From Xanthomonas hydrangeae (GTDB lineage: Bacteria > Pseudomonadota > Gammaproteobacteria > Xanthomonadales > Xanthomonadaceae), in contig LR990730.1 in the NCBI GenBank assembly GCA_905142475.1, forward strand, positions 124,001-188,000: a DNA stretch of 64,000 bases, written 5' to 3'. A program made the translations under genes and the position numbers. The notes under the pieces are model-generated. The model did no database searches. It saw only the letters and a list, made by a program, of their open reading frames with translations, and was not told where the DNA came from. Shown in pieces: positions 10,372-18,662 of this stretch. Position 1 is the first letter of the stretch. Every line of letters starts with the position of its first letter.

Positions 10372-10944
10372 ATGCACAGCACTGCTTTCACCCCCGAAAA
10401 TGCCGCCATGTTGCTGATCGATCACCAGCTCGGCACGATGGCATTCACACACTCGCACGACCTGAACCTGGTCAAGTCCAACACCGTAAAGCTGGCCAAG
10501 ATCGCCGCAGCGCTGGAAATCCCGGTGCTGCTGACCACCAGTATGGAAGACCGTGCTCCGGGTCCTCTGATGGCCGAGCTGGAAGAAATCCTGCCCGCAG
10601 CCCATGCTGCACGCGTCAAGCGTCCGGGCATCGTCAATGCGATGCACCATCAGGGCTTCAATGACGCGGTCAAGGCACTTGGCCGCAAGAAGCTGTTCGT
10701 GGCCGGTATCACCACCGAGATCTGCGTGCTGTTCCCAGTGCTGCAGATGCTCGAAGAAGGCTACGAGGTCCAGGTATCGGCCGATGCATCGGCCTCAGGT
10801 ACCAAGTACGGCGACGACCTCGCCCTGCGTCGCATGGAAAATGCAGGTGCAGTCATCACCACGGTCGACCAGATCATCGCCGAGCTGGCAGTGGACTGGA
10901 CCAGCGTCAACGGCCAGAAGCTGATGCCGATCCTCAATTACTGA
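10372..10944 (+). CDS. Isochorismatase-like cysteine hydrolase (YcaC type)
   Basis: A 190-aa cysteine hydrolase of the isochorismatase fold. The catalytic triad can be placed: Asp in MLLIDHQLGTMAF, Lys in HAARVKRPGIVNAM and Cys in VAGITTEICVLFPVLQM. The DHQLGTM start and the absence of an extra domain match the YcaC-like amidohydrolases; the natural substrate is not known for most members. It is the first structural gene of a block with pirin-like and cupin genes, spaced 86 bp from the next start, which suggests an operon responding to the LysR regulator upstream. Confidence 0.9.
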   Translation: MHSTAFTPENAAMLLIDHQLGTMAFTHSHDLNLVKSNTVKLAKIAAALEIPVLLTTSMEDRAPGPLMAELEEILPAAHAARVKRPGIVNAMHHQGFNDAVKALGRKKLFVAGITTEICVLFPVLQMLEEGYEVQVSADASASGTKYGDDLALRRMENAGAVITTVDQIIAELAVDWTSVNGQKLMPILNY

Positions 10945-11030
10945 TCTGTTGACAGAGCCATGGCCGCCTGTCATTGCGCCAAGCAGCGGCAGGCAGGGCC
11001 AACGAGGAGATGCACCATGAGGGGTCGGTC

Positions 11031-11468
11031 ATGCCGATCATGGGGCCGGCTGTCGTCATCCTTGGGCATTACGAGGGCAAGACAAGCCCAGTGGGCTCGC
11101 CGCCAGGCATCACCTATCTAATGGTGACGTTGAGTGCCGGCCAAGCCTGGACGTATACGCCACCTGCCGGGCAGGACGTGGCCTGGCTTGCGGTCAGCCA
11201 CGGGGCGGTCGCCTGCGACCAACAGGTCAGGCGCGGCCAGATGGCGATCTTCGATGGCATGGGCGCGATCGAGCTGATCGCCTCGCCAGACGGTGCGCGC
11301 TTTGTCATCGCCTCGGCGGTGCCGCATCCGCATGCGCTGGTGATGGGCAATTATTCGGTGCATACCAACCGCGCTGCATTGGACGCTGGCGAGCGACGAA
11401 TTGCAGAACTCCAGGCGCGTCTGCCGGTGCATCGCGCTGCCGGCCCGGTTCCGGTATTCCAGGGCTGA
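11031..11468 (+). CDS. Stand-alone pirin C-terminal-type domain protein
   Basis: The sequence MPIMGPAVVILGHYEGKTSP, LMVTLSAGQAWTYTPPAGQD, RRGQMAIFDGMGAIELIASP and HPHALVMGNYSVHTNRAALD matches only the second cupin of pirin proteins. The N-terminal metal-binding cupin with its histidine ligands is absent, so this 145-aa protein is about half of a normal pirin. The start is uncertain: in-frame alternatives lie 21 bases upstream (ATG) and further up (TTG). A GAGGAG sequence lies immediately before the upstream ATG, too close to act well, and GGGG precedes the chosen one. It is probably co-transcribed with the hydrolase and the cupin gene downstream (42 bp). Confidence 0.75.
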   Translation: MPIMGPAVVILGHYEGKTSPVGSPPGITYLMVTLSAGQAWTYTPPAGQDVAWLAVSHGAVACDQQVRRGQMAIFDGMGAIELIASPDGARFVIASAVPHPHALVMGNYSVHTNRAALDAGERRIAELQARLPVHRAAGPVPVFQG

Positions 11469-11510
11469 CCGGCATCGGCCAGTACCCATTTACTCAACAA
11501 AGAGCATTCG

Positions 11511-12002
11511 ATGAACGAGCTTCAAGCAAGCATGGCGAATGGTTTTTCGGTTGATGCCGGCGAAGGCGAACGCGTGTGGTTCGTCGCCGACACCTTGATC
11601 TTCAAGGCCACCGCAGCAACTACCGACGGCAGTTACACGGTGGTCGAATGTCTCACTTCACCCGGCAATGGTCCGCCGCCGCACATCCATACCAACGAGG
11701 ACGAATTCTGGTTCGTGCTCGATGGTACGTTCGAAATCCATATCGGCGATGCGGTGCACTCGGTGGGGCCGGGCGGCTTCGCCTTCGGGCCGCGCGGCAT
11801 CATGCATCACTTCCGAAACACGGCCAGTACCCCGAGCCGCATCTTGCTGGGTTTCACCCCTGGAGGAATTGAAGATTTCTTCCGCGAGTCCGGGCAGCCT
11901 GTTACCAACGACGGCCCGCCACCTGCCGTGGATGCCGCCGAAATAGCGCGGATGAAAGCGGCTGCTGCGCGGCACGGCATCGTTTTGGCCTCTCATGATT
12001 AG
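11511..12002 (+). CDS. Cupin-domain protein (quercetinase-like)
   Basis: A 163-aa protein with a central cupin: motif 1 is PPPHIHTNEDEFWFVLDGTF, giving two His and a Glu as metal ligands, and motif 2 is the GPRGIMHHFRNT region with the final His. Members of this branch are small metal-dependent dioxygenases or related enzymes acting on aromatic compounds. The C-terminus has a short helical tail (AAEIARMKAAAARHGI). It is the third gene of the hydrolase-pirin-cupin run. The following 290 bp hold no convincing gene and end in the promoter of the Rrf2 gene. Confidence 0.85.
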   Translation: MNELQASMANGFSVDAGEGERVWFVADTLIFKATAATTDGSYTVVECLTSPGNGPPPHIHTNEDEFWFVLDGTFEIHIGDAVHSVGPGGFAFGPRGIMHHFRNTASTPSRILLGFTPGGIEDFFRESGQPVTNDGPPPAVDAAEIARMKAAAARHGIVLASHD

Positions 12003-12238
12003 CCTGCGCAGCGTCGCCGTTGCTGCAGTGACGCTGCAGCAGTGATGTATCCATCGCCATCGTGCGCAGTGATGGCGACACGGCCACTTGTTTGAGGAGA
12101 CACTGCTTGACTAGCCATGTGTTGCCCATTACAGGTTTCGGCTCCATCGACCTACCGCAATGCCGCGCCCCCGGGCCTGCGGGGGGCTGGATGATCGATC
12201 CGCCCAAGCAGTGCGCCAGCACGCGCCGCACAGACGTG

Positions 12239-12279
12239 TTGACAGTGCGATAAGTGTGTTGTAATGTTCGTTACACACA
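12239..12279 (+). promoter_or_regulatory. Promoter and overlapping dyad operator of the Rrf2-type gene
   Basis: A perfect TTGACA box is followed after 17 nt by TAATGT (or after 15 nt by TGTAAT). The -10 region coincides with the dyad TGTAA-N6-TTACA, extended on both sides by TGTGT and CACA. A regulator bound here would block RNA polymerase. Rrf2 proteins commonly repress their own promoters, so autoregulation is the simplest inference. Confidence 0.6.
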
Positions 12280-12296
12280 TTCACAAGCAGGCCGAC

Positions 12297-12743
12297 ATGC
12301 CCACCAGCACCCGCTTCGTCGTTGCGGTCCACATCCTGACGGCACTGGCCGTCAGCGATGGCAAACCGCTGCGCTCCGAAGATCTGGCGTACTCGGCCAA
12401 TACCGGGCCGGTCGTGGTGCGCTCGTTGTTGTCGCGTCTGGCCGAGGCCGGCCTGACCCGTTCGCAGCTCGGGGCGGGCGGCGGCGCCCTGCTTGCCAGG
12501 CAGGCGAAGACGATACGGCTGCTGGACGTCTATCAGGCCGTCGAGGATACCGAGTTGTTCCCTACGCATCGAACGCCACCTTGCGAGAACTGCGCAGTCG
12601 GCGGAAACATCCTCGAAGCGCTTGGCCCGCCGCTGGCGCGGGCACGCAAGGCGCTTGAAGCGGAGCTGGCAAAAACCAGTATTGCGTCGGTCGCAGCAGA
12701 GGTGGCGCGGCTTGGAAAGTTTTCGATCCCGCTGGTTTGGTGA
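12297..12743 (+). CDS. Rrf2-family transcriptional regulator
   Basis: A 148-aa winged-helix repressor. The start MPTSTRFVVAVHILTALAVS and the segment SEDLAYSANTGPVVVRSLLSRLAEAGL match the Rrf2 DNA-binding domain, with the G-AGGGALLARQAKTIRLLDVYQAVED wing and dimer helix. The cysteine region reads PCENCAVGG, only two cysteines in CxxC spacing, rather than the three of the Fe-S proteins IscR and NsrR. It is therefore closer to the YwnA-like members that lack a cluster or sense thiol chemistry directly. It lies upstream of an NADP-oxidoreductase gene on the same strand and is the likely regulator of it. Confidence 0.88.
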   Translation: MPTSTRFVVAVHILTALAVSDGKPLRSEDLAYSANTGPVVVRSLLSRLAEAGLTRSQLGAGGGALLARQAKTIRLLDVYQAVEDTELFPTHRTPPCENCAVGGNILEALGPPLARARKALEAELAKTSIASVAAEVARLGKFSIPLVW

Positions 12744-12886
12744 AGTTTTGCCAATAAATGTAATAGAGTAAGTGACACAAGTATATTAATGAGCTGTTTG
12801 TACGTTCGATGCCTCAACACCCGATCGGCCCATATGGCGCCGGCGGCCCTTTGCTTTCAACCCCAACGTCTTATCAGGAGAACATC

Positions 12887-13531
12887 ATGAGTATCGGTAT
12901 CATCGGTTCCGGCGCCCTCGGCTCCAACATTGCACGTGCGCTCGCCAAGCACGGAATTTCGGCCACCATTTCCAATAGCCGCGGCCCCGACTCGCTGGCA
13001 GCGCTGGTGCAGGAGCTGGGCCCGTCGATCAAGGCGGGTACCACGGCGGAAGCGGCGAGTGCCGATATCGTCTTCGCGGCGATCCGCTGGAGCGATATCA
13101 AGAGCGTCCTGGGCAGCCTGCCGGCATGGGACGGCCGCATCGTGGTCGACGGCACCAATCCGGTCGAATTCCTGGACCCGAATTCGGAAGATGCGAAGGA
13201 TTCCAGCAATCCGCTTGCCGCCTACGGCATCAAGGCGGTCGATCTGGGTGACAAACATTCCAGCGAAGTGTTGAGCCAGTTCGTTCCGGGTGCACGCGTG
13301 GTCAAGGCATTCAACCACCTCGACGTCAACGTGCTGCCAGAGCCAGAGGTTGCCGGCGGCAAGCGTGTCCTGTTCTATTCGGGCGATGACGCAGACGCCA
13401 AGGCCGAGGTTCGCAAGATCATCGAAGCTGCCGGCTTCTTCGCGGCGGATCTGGGCTCGCTGGAGGTCGGCGGCCGGCTCGCCTCGTTGCCGTTCGGTGC
13501 CTTGTCTACGCACAATTTCATCAAGATCTAA
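12887..13531 (+). CDS. NADPH-dependent F420 reductase-like oxidoreductase
   Basis: The protein starts with a Rossmann fold, MSIGIIGSGALGSNIARALA, giving the GxGxxG dinucleotide motif at residues 7-12. It continues with ISNSRGPDSLAALVQELG, VVDGTNPVEFLDPN and the C-terminal VVKAFNHLDVNVL block, which define the NADP oxidoreductase coenzyme-F420-dependent family. In bacteria without F420 these are generic NADP-dependent reductases. A strong AGGAGA Shine-Dalgarno sequence precedes the ATG; an upstream in-frame ATG would add 26 non-homologous residues. It follows the Rrf2 gene after 143 bp. Confidence 0.88.
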   Translation: MSIGIIGSGALGSNIARALAKHGISATISNSRGPDSLAALVQELGPSIKAGTTAEAASADIVFAAIRWSDIKSVLGSLPAWDGRIVVDGTNPVEFLDPNSEDAKDSSNPLAAYGIKAVDLGDKHSSEVLSQFVPGARVVKAFNHLDVNVLPEPEVAGGKRVLFYSGDDADAKAEVRKIIEAAGFFAADLGSLEVGGRLASLPFGALSTHNFIKI

Positions 13532-13550
13532 GCCCGTAACCTCTGATGAG

Positions 13551-13572
13551 GCGGCGCTTCAAGCAGCGCCGC
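13551..13572 (+). terminator. Hairpin after the oxidoreductase gene
   Basis: An 8-bp GC-rich stem (GCGGCGCT / AGCGCCGC) with a 6-nt loop starts 20 bases after the stop codon. It has no T-tract, so termination is probable but not certain. Confidence 0.4.
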
Positions 13573-13758
13573 AGCGTGCCGCATCGGACAGCAGGCAGCT
13601 CCCCGCCACGACAGTTGTCCAATCGGCGCAGCCGCGTAGGTCGGGCTGCACCTTGCAGCACGGCCGCGTGGCACTCCCCGGAGAACGCATGCGCGCAGCA
13701 ACGTGAGAGGCGTATCGTGCCTGACAGGGCGGCCTGATGCGGCTGCAGGAGGCCGACG

Positions 13759-14163
13759 ATGCACCACACCACGCAATCCCCCACGCAATCGGAGATGCCG
13801 CTGCAGGTCATGGCCACCTTGGCGGCGTTGCAGCTGATCGACACCCTACGCGCACGTCACGGCGATGTGCTGTTCCATCAATCCGGCGGCTGCTGCGATG
13901 GTTCCTCGCCGATGTGCTTTCCGGTGGGCGATTTCATCGTCGGCGATCGCGACGTGCTGCTGGGCGAGATCGGCGGTGCGCCGTTCTATATCAGCGCCTC
14001 GCAGTTCGAGTACTGGAAGCACACCCAATTGATCATCGATGTGGTGCCGGGGCGCGGCGGCATGTTCTCGCTGGAAAACGGCGAGGGCGTGCGCTTTCTG
14101 GTGCGCTCGCGTCTGTTTGCCGATGACGAGTTCGCCCGCCTGCAGGAGGCAGGGCGGGCATAG
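13759..14163 (+). CDS. DUF779 protein, aldehyde-dehydrogenase-associated
   Basis: A 134-aa protein with the DUF779 signature HQSGGCCDGSSPMC, then PVGDFIVGDRDVLLGEIGG and SQFEYWKHTQLIIDVVPGRG. The clustered cysteines may bind a metal. Genes of this family are usually immediately next to an AldB/ExaC-type aldehyde dehydrogenase. Here that gene exists but is 4.7 kb upstream, separated by two regulators and four enzyme genes. A very strong AGGAGG site supports the start. The gene is followed by a small divergently oriented gene. Confidence 0.9.
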   Translation: MHHTTQSPTQSEMPLQVMATLAALQLIDTLRARHGDVLFHQSGGCCDGSSPMCFPVGDFIVGDRDVLLGEIGGAPFYISASQFEYWKHTQLIIDVVPGRGGMFSLENGEGVRFLVRSRLFADDEFARLQEAGRA

Positions 14164-14275
14164 GGCTGATCAGCGCGGCTGATCGCCACACCGGCGGCCA
14201 GGCGCGGGTAGCGCGGCTCGGGGACGGCAACGGACAAGGGGCTGCACGCCTGCGCTTTGTTTCAGTTAGATGTTT

Positions 14276-14455
14276 TCAGCGGTCTGTCGCGGCCGACGGC
14301 GCGGTGCCAGGCGTCTTGGCCGGGGTGTCGCCATCGGCCGGAATCAGCTTGTCTGGCGCATCGCCTGCGCCGCGGTCTTCGTAATGTTCGGCATCGCGCT
14401 TGCCGTGCTGTTCGCCGGGTTGGGTCGGTTGTTCGCGCAGTGGGTCGCGGGACAT
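14276..14455 (-). CDS. Small acidic disordered protein, 59 aa
   Basis: The reading frame starts at ATG with a perfect AGGAGA site about 8 nt upstream and encodes MSRDPLREQPTQPGEQHGKR, then DAEHYEDRGAGDAPDKLIPA and a short tail ending AATDR. The protein is rich in Asp, Glu, Gly and Pro, has no hydrophobic core and should be disordered. It diverges from ku across about 150 bp. No function can be assigned; the ribosome-binding site and biased composition argue that it is a true gene despite its size. Confidence 0.6.
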   Translation of the reverse strand: MSRDPLREQPTQPGEQHGKRDAEHYEDRGAGDAPDKLIPADGDTPAKTPGTAPSAATDR

Positions 14456-14603
14456 GATGTTCTCCTGTATCCAAGATGGGTCAGCAGTTCACCGCGCGCA
14501 GGGTGAAGAGCATGCAGTCGCGCCATGCGGATGGCTCACGCATGGCTCACGGCGCCAGCGTTACAGCTATGTGCTACCCAACAGCACCCGGAGTCACACG
14601 CCG

Positions 14604-15554
14604 ATGGCACGACCGATCTGGACCGGAACCCTCTCGTTCGGCTTGCTCAATGTGCCGGTGTCGTTGATGTCGGGCGAGCGCAAGGTGGATCTGCATTTCC
14701 GCATGCTCGACTCGCGCGACAAGAAGCCGATCCGCTTCGAGCGCGTCAATGCCGACACCGGCGATGAGGTGCCATGGAAGGAGATCGTCAAGGCGTTCGA
14801 ATACGACAAGGGCAGCTACGTGATCGTCGAGGAGCAGGACATCCGCTCCGCCTCGCCGGAAAGCCACGAGACGGTAGAGGTGGAGACCTTTGTCGACGCC
14901 GCCGACATCGACCCGCGCTATTTCGAAAAGCCCTACATCCTGGTGCCCGGCAAGAAAGCCGAAAAAGGCTATGTGTTGCTGCGCGAAACGCTACGCGACA
15001 CCGGCAAGGTGGGCATCGCAAAAGTGGTCATCCGTACCCGTGAATACCTGGCCGCGGTGATGCCGCAGGGCGATGCGCTGATCCTGCTGCTGTTGCGCTA
15101 TCAGCAGGAAGTGGTGGATCCGCAGGACTTCAAGCTGCCGGCCGGCGCGGTGGGCGAGTACCGCATCACGCCCAAGGAACAGGAGATGGCCAAACAGCTG
15201 ATCGAGTCGATGTCCGGCACCTGGCAGCCGGAGGAGTATCACGACGAATTCCGCGGCAAGCTGGAGCAGATCCTGCGCAAGCGCATCCAGGAAAAGGGCG
15301 GCACCACCAAGGTGGACATCGAGCCGCCACAGCACGAAGACGCCACCACCAACGTGGTCGATTTCATGTCGCTGCTGCAGAAGAGCCTGCAAGCCAATAC
15401 ACGCACGCCGGCCAAGAAAAGCAGTGCGCCGGCAGCGGCGCCTGCCAAGAAAACCGCAACCAAGAAGGCGGCCAAGAAGGCCACCAAAAAGACTGCGAGC
15501 AAGCCGACCAAAACAGCGGCCGCGAAAGCGCCCCCGCGCCGCAAGGCCGGATAG
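14604..15554 (+). CDS. ku: Non-homologous end-joining protein Ku
   Basis: Ku homodimers form a ring on DNA double-strand ends and recruit LigD. The start MARPIWTGTLSFGLLNVPVS is the conserved Ku N-terminus, followed by FRMLDSRDKKPIRFERVNAD, YFEKPYILVPGKKAEKGYVL and LILLLLRYQQEV of the beta-barrel. The last 45 residues (after LQANTRTPAKKSS) form a low-complexity tail of Lys, Ala and Thr, as in bacterial Ku proteins with an extended basic C-terminus that binds DNA. The protein is 316 aa. The ligD start is 9 bp downstream, so the two genes form an operon. Confidence 0.96.
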   Translation: MARPIWTGTLSFGLLNVPVSLMSGERKVDLHFRMLDSRDKKPIRFERVNADTGDEVPWKEIVKAFEYDKGSYVIVEEQDIRSASPESHETVEVETFVDAADIDPRYFEKPYILVPGKKAEKGYVLLRETLRDTGKVGIAKVVIRTREYLAAVMPQGDALILLLLRYQQEVVDPQDFKLPAGAVGEYRITPKEQEMAKQLIESMSGTWQPEEYHDEFRGKLEQILRKRIQEKGGTTKVDIEPPQHEDATTNVVDFMSLLQKSLQANTRTPAKKSSAPAAAPAKKTATKKAAKKATKKTASKPTKTAAAKAPPRRKAG

Positions 15555-15563
15555 GCCCGGCCC

Positions 15564-18338
15564 ATGTCACTGCACGACTACAACGCCAAGCGCCGCTTCG
15601 ACCAGACACCGGAACCGGCCGGCGAGACGCCTGCGCGCGCCAACACACAACCGATCTTCGTCGTGCAGCTGCACCACGCCAGCTCGCGCCATTACGACTT
15701 CCGTCTGGAAGCCGACGGCGTGCTCAAGAGTTGGGCTGTGCCGAAGGGGCCATCGTTGCGCGTTGGCGAAAAACGCCTGGCGGTGCAGGTGGAGGATCAT
15801 CCGTTGTCGTACGCCAGCTTCGAAGGCGATATCCCGCAAGGCCATTACGGCGCCGGGCATGTGGATGTCTTCGACCACGGCCATTGGCATTGCGAAGGCG
15901 ATGCGTTGGCGGCGCTGGAGGCGGGCAAGCTGGAATTCGAGTTGCAGGGCACGCTGCTGCGCGGTGGCTTTGCGTTGGTGCGCACGCAAATGCGTGGTGG
16001 CAAACCGCAATGGCTGCTGTTCAAGCGCACCGATGCCTACGCGGCCGATCTGGATGCCGATGCGCTGGTGGCGCAGCAGTCAGCCGGCGCATCGGGTGTG
16101 GCAACTTCGGCAACGCGTGCCAAGACAGCGTCGGTCACAACGCGCGGCAAGGCTAGCCGTGCGCAACGTGTGCCGCCAGAAGCAATCGCCGGGACATCGA
16201 CAGTGACAAGCAAACGTGTGCGTTCAGGGCGTGCAGAATCCAAACAGTGGCGTACCCGCGCCCTGGCGCTGGACGGCGCGCGAGACGCGCCATGCCCAAC
16301 CGAGCTGCGCGCGCAACTGACCTTGCTGCGCGAGCAGGCCCCGGAGGGCGAGCGCTGGTTGCACGAGATCAAGTGGGATGGTTATCGCCTGCTGGCCGAT
16401 ATGGTCGATGGAAACGTGCAGTTGCGCTCACGCAACGACCAGGCCTGGACGCAGCGCTTTCCGGATGTGGTGCGCGCGTTGCAGGCATTGCCAGTGCGCG
16501 ATGCGAGGCTGGATGGCGAGCTGGTGGTGCTGGACGCGCAAGGGCGCAGCGATTTCTCGGCGCTGCAACGCGCGCTCGATGGCAGCGTCACGCAACCGCT
16601 GCGCTATATCGTGTTCGACCTGCTCGGGGTCGCCGGGGTGGATCTGCGCGGCACCCCGTTGCTGCAACGCAAGCAATTGCTGCGCGAATTGCTGGGCGAT
16701 CAACCGGGCACGCTGGCATTCAGCGACCATGTGATCGGTCACGGCCCGGAAGTGTTCGCGGCCAGCGCCGGCACCGGTTGGGAAGGCATCGTCAGCAAAC
16801 TCGCCGATGCGCCCTATCGTGCAGGACGCAGTGCCGATTGGGTCAAGACCAAGCACGAGGACAGCGACGAGTTCGTGGTGGTGGGTTACACCGATCCCAA
16901 GGGTGCACGCAGTGGCTTTGGTGCCTTGCTGATGGCGCAGCGCGAGGGCAAGACGCTGCGCTATGTCGGGCGTGTGGGCACCGGATTCGATGATGCCTTG
17001 CTCGGCAAGATCACCGCGCTGTTGCAGGCGCTGCACAGCGACACCGCCACGCTGGAATTGCCGACGCACATCCCGGGGCGGCCACGCGATGTGCATTGGG
17101 TCCGGCCGGTGCTGATCGCCGAGGTCGCCTTCCGCGGCTGGGCAAAGGAAGGCCTGCTGCGGCAGGCTGCGTTCAAGCGTCTGCGTGAGGACAAACCCAT
17201 GAGCGAGTTGGGTGGCGACCGCGCCGCGCCGGGCAAGGCGCGTGCTGCTGGCAAAAGTGGCGGTGCGACGAAGGCCATTGCGCCTGCGCGCAAGACGGCG
17301 ACAAAAAAAACAGCCAACACGACAGTCGAAGCATCCACCAGGACCGCCAGCAAACGCGTGCGTTCGACGGCATCGAAGACGACCGCCATATCGAAGACTG
17401 CAGCGTCCGGATCCAGGGCAGCCAAATCCGCAGCGTCCAGGTCCACTGCGTCCACATCCACGCCCACAGACGGCATCACCATCACTCATCCCGAGCGCGT
17501 AGTGTTTTCTGCGGTCGGTATCAGCAAGGGCGATGTGGCGGACTACTACCGCGCAGTGGCGCCGCTGGTGCTGGCGGAGATCGCACGCCGCCCGTTGTCG
17601 CTGCTGCGCTGCCCCGATGGCGCCGGTGGCGATTGCTTCTTCCAGAAGCACGAAGGTCGCCATCTGGGTGCGCATATCAAGGCGATTGCGCTAAAGCAAA
17701 AAAGCGGCACCGAGGACTACATCTACGTCGAAGATGTCGCCGGCCTGCTCGAGCTGGTGCAGATGAACACCCTCGAGCTGCATCCCTGGGGCGCGCAGGT
17801 AGACGACCCGGAACATCCGGATCGGCTGGTGTTCGACCTGGACCCTGGCGACGCTGTGTCCTGGTCCGATGTGGTCGCCGCCGCGCGCGACATCCGCGCC
17901 AAGCTGCGCAGTGCAGGGCTGGAAAGCGCGGTGCGCCTGTCCGGCGGCAAGGGCCTGCACGTGGTGGTGCCGATCGTGCCGGAGGCAGGCTGGGAGCAGG
18001 CGCGCGATTTCTGCGAGGCGTTCGCACAGGCACTGGCAACGCACACGCCGGATCGCTACGTAGCGACCATGAGCAAGGCCAAGCGCCACGGCGTGATCTT
18101 CGTCGACTGGCTACGCAATGGGCGCGGCAACACCAGCGTGTGTTCGTGGTCGCTACGCGCGCGCGAAAAAGCCACCGTTGCCGTGCCGCTGCGCTGGGAA
18201 GAACTCGGCAAGATCAGCGGCCCGGATGCGTTTCCGATGGACAAGGCATTGCAACGGGCCAAGCGTCAACGCGCAGACCCTTGGGAATCGGTGCTGGCGT
18301 TGAAGCAGTACTTGCCCACGGGCGACGATAAGAACTAA
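15564..18338 (+). CDS. ligD: Multifunctional DNA ligase D (PE-LIG-POL)
   Basis: LigD processes and seals double-strand breaks with Ku. Three domains can be read in order. The 3'-phosphoesterase spans residues about 10-160, with HHASSRHYDFRLEADGVLKS and DHPLSYASFEGDIPQGHYGA. The ATP-dependent ligase spans about 230-550, with nucleotidyl-lysine K270 in HEIKWDGYRLL, GELVVLD and DWVKTKHEDSDEFVV. The archaeo-eukaryotic-primase-type polymerase spans about 638-905, with FQKHEGRH, the DLDPGD metal site and SGGKGLHVVVPI. The order matches Pseudomonas LigD. The ligase and polymerase are joined by a long low-complexity linker rich in Ala, Thr, Lys and Ser (about 550-637). The 924-aa length is slightly above the usual because of the linkers. 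Confidence 0.96.
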   Translation: MSLHDYNAKRRFDQTPEPAGETPARANTQPIFVVQLHHASSRHYDFRLEADGVLKSWAVPKGPSLRVGEKRLAVQVEDHPLSYASFEGDIPQGHYGAGHVDVFDHGHWHCEGDALAALEAGKLEFELQGTLLRGGFALVRTQMRGGKPQWLLFKRTDAYAADLDADALVAQQSAGASGVATSATRAKTASVTTRGKASRAQRVPPEAIAGTSTVTSKRVRSGRAESKQWRTRALALDGARDAPCPTELRAQLTLLREQAPEGERWLHEIKWDGYRLLADMVDGNVQLRSRNDQAWTQRFPDVVRALQALPVRDARLDGELVVLDAQGRSDFSALQRALDGSVTQPLRYIVFDLLGVAGVDLRGTPLLQRKQLLRELLGDQPGTLAFSDHVIGHGPEVFAASAGTGWEGIVSKLADAPYRAGRSADWVKTKHEDSDEFVVVGYTDPKGARSGFGALLMAQREGKTLRYVGRVGTGFDDALLGKITALLQALHSDTATLELPTHIPGRPRDVHWVRPVLIAEVAFRGWAKEGLLRQAAFKRLREDKPMSELGGDRAAPGKARAAGKSGGATKAIAPARKTATKKTANTTVEASTRTASKRVRSTASKTTAISKTAASGSRAAKSAASRSTASTSTPTDGITITHPERVVFSAVGISKGDVADYYRAVAPLVLAEIARRPLSLLRCPDGAGGDCFFQKHEGRHLGAHIKAIALKQKSGTEDYIYVEDVAGLLELVQMNTLELHPWGAQVDDPEHPDRLVFDLDPGDAVSWSDVVAAARDIRAKLRSAGLESAVRLSGGKGLHVVVPIVPEAGWEQARDFCEAFAQALATHTPDRYVATMSKAKRHGVIFVDWLRNGRGNTSVCSWSLRAREKATVAVPLRWEELGKISGPDAFPMDKALQRAKRQRADPWESVLALKQYLPTGDDKN

Positions 18339-18467
18339 GAGCAGCCAACAAGCATAGGGCGCGGCTGGTGCTCGGAATCGGCATGCACCACTCGTACACT
18401 CCGGTTCTGAGCGCGCGGTCCGCACCCACCTGACGACCGCTCGCTACGTTTTGTTGGCCGCTCTTAG
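18335..18467. repeat. Long inverted repeat enclosing the 3' end of ligD
   Basis: CTAAGAGCAGCCAACA, which includes the ligD stop codon, pairs with TGTTGGCCGCTCTTAG at 15 of 16 positions across about 100 bases. It may act as a structured 3' end. Together with the two palindromic repeats that follow it fills most of the 490-bp gap before lldD, where I find no gene. Confidence 0.55.
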
Positions 18468-18503
18468 TCGGAAGCTCAGGTCAAAAGCCTGGTGGTCGAG
18501 CGC

Positions 18504-18606
18504 ACGGTGCCCTCACCGCTCGCGGGACACGCCGCAAGTACGTCCCTGTAGGCTCGGTGGCGGCATCCATGCCGCCACACGGTCCCGCAAGCGGTGAGGA
18601 CACCGC
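18504..18606 (+). repeat. Dispersed palindromic repeat, copy B
   Basis: The arms (GGTGCCCTCACCGCTCGCGGGAC and GTCCCGCAAGCGGTGAGGACACC) pair almost fully. The interior repeats the copy A layout: a TAC/GTA half-hairpin, then GGCGGCATCCATGCCGCC. The inner core is shared with copy A, while the outer parts of the arms differ but remain complementary, which points to compensatory change. Confidence 0.7.
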
Positions 18607-18662
18607 ACCAGAAAGTTTGCTGGCTGCTTTGTTAAAAACCATGCGCACCGAGCAACTCGATT

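Noticed and set aside
12062-12253. A 63-codon frame between the cupin and Rrf2 genes
   Set aside because: There is no ribosome-binding site at its start, its composition is not protein-like, and it runs into the Rrf2 promoter.
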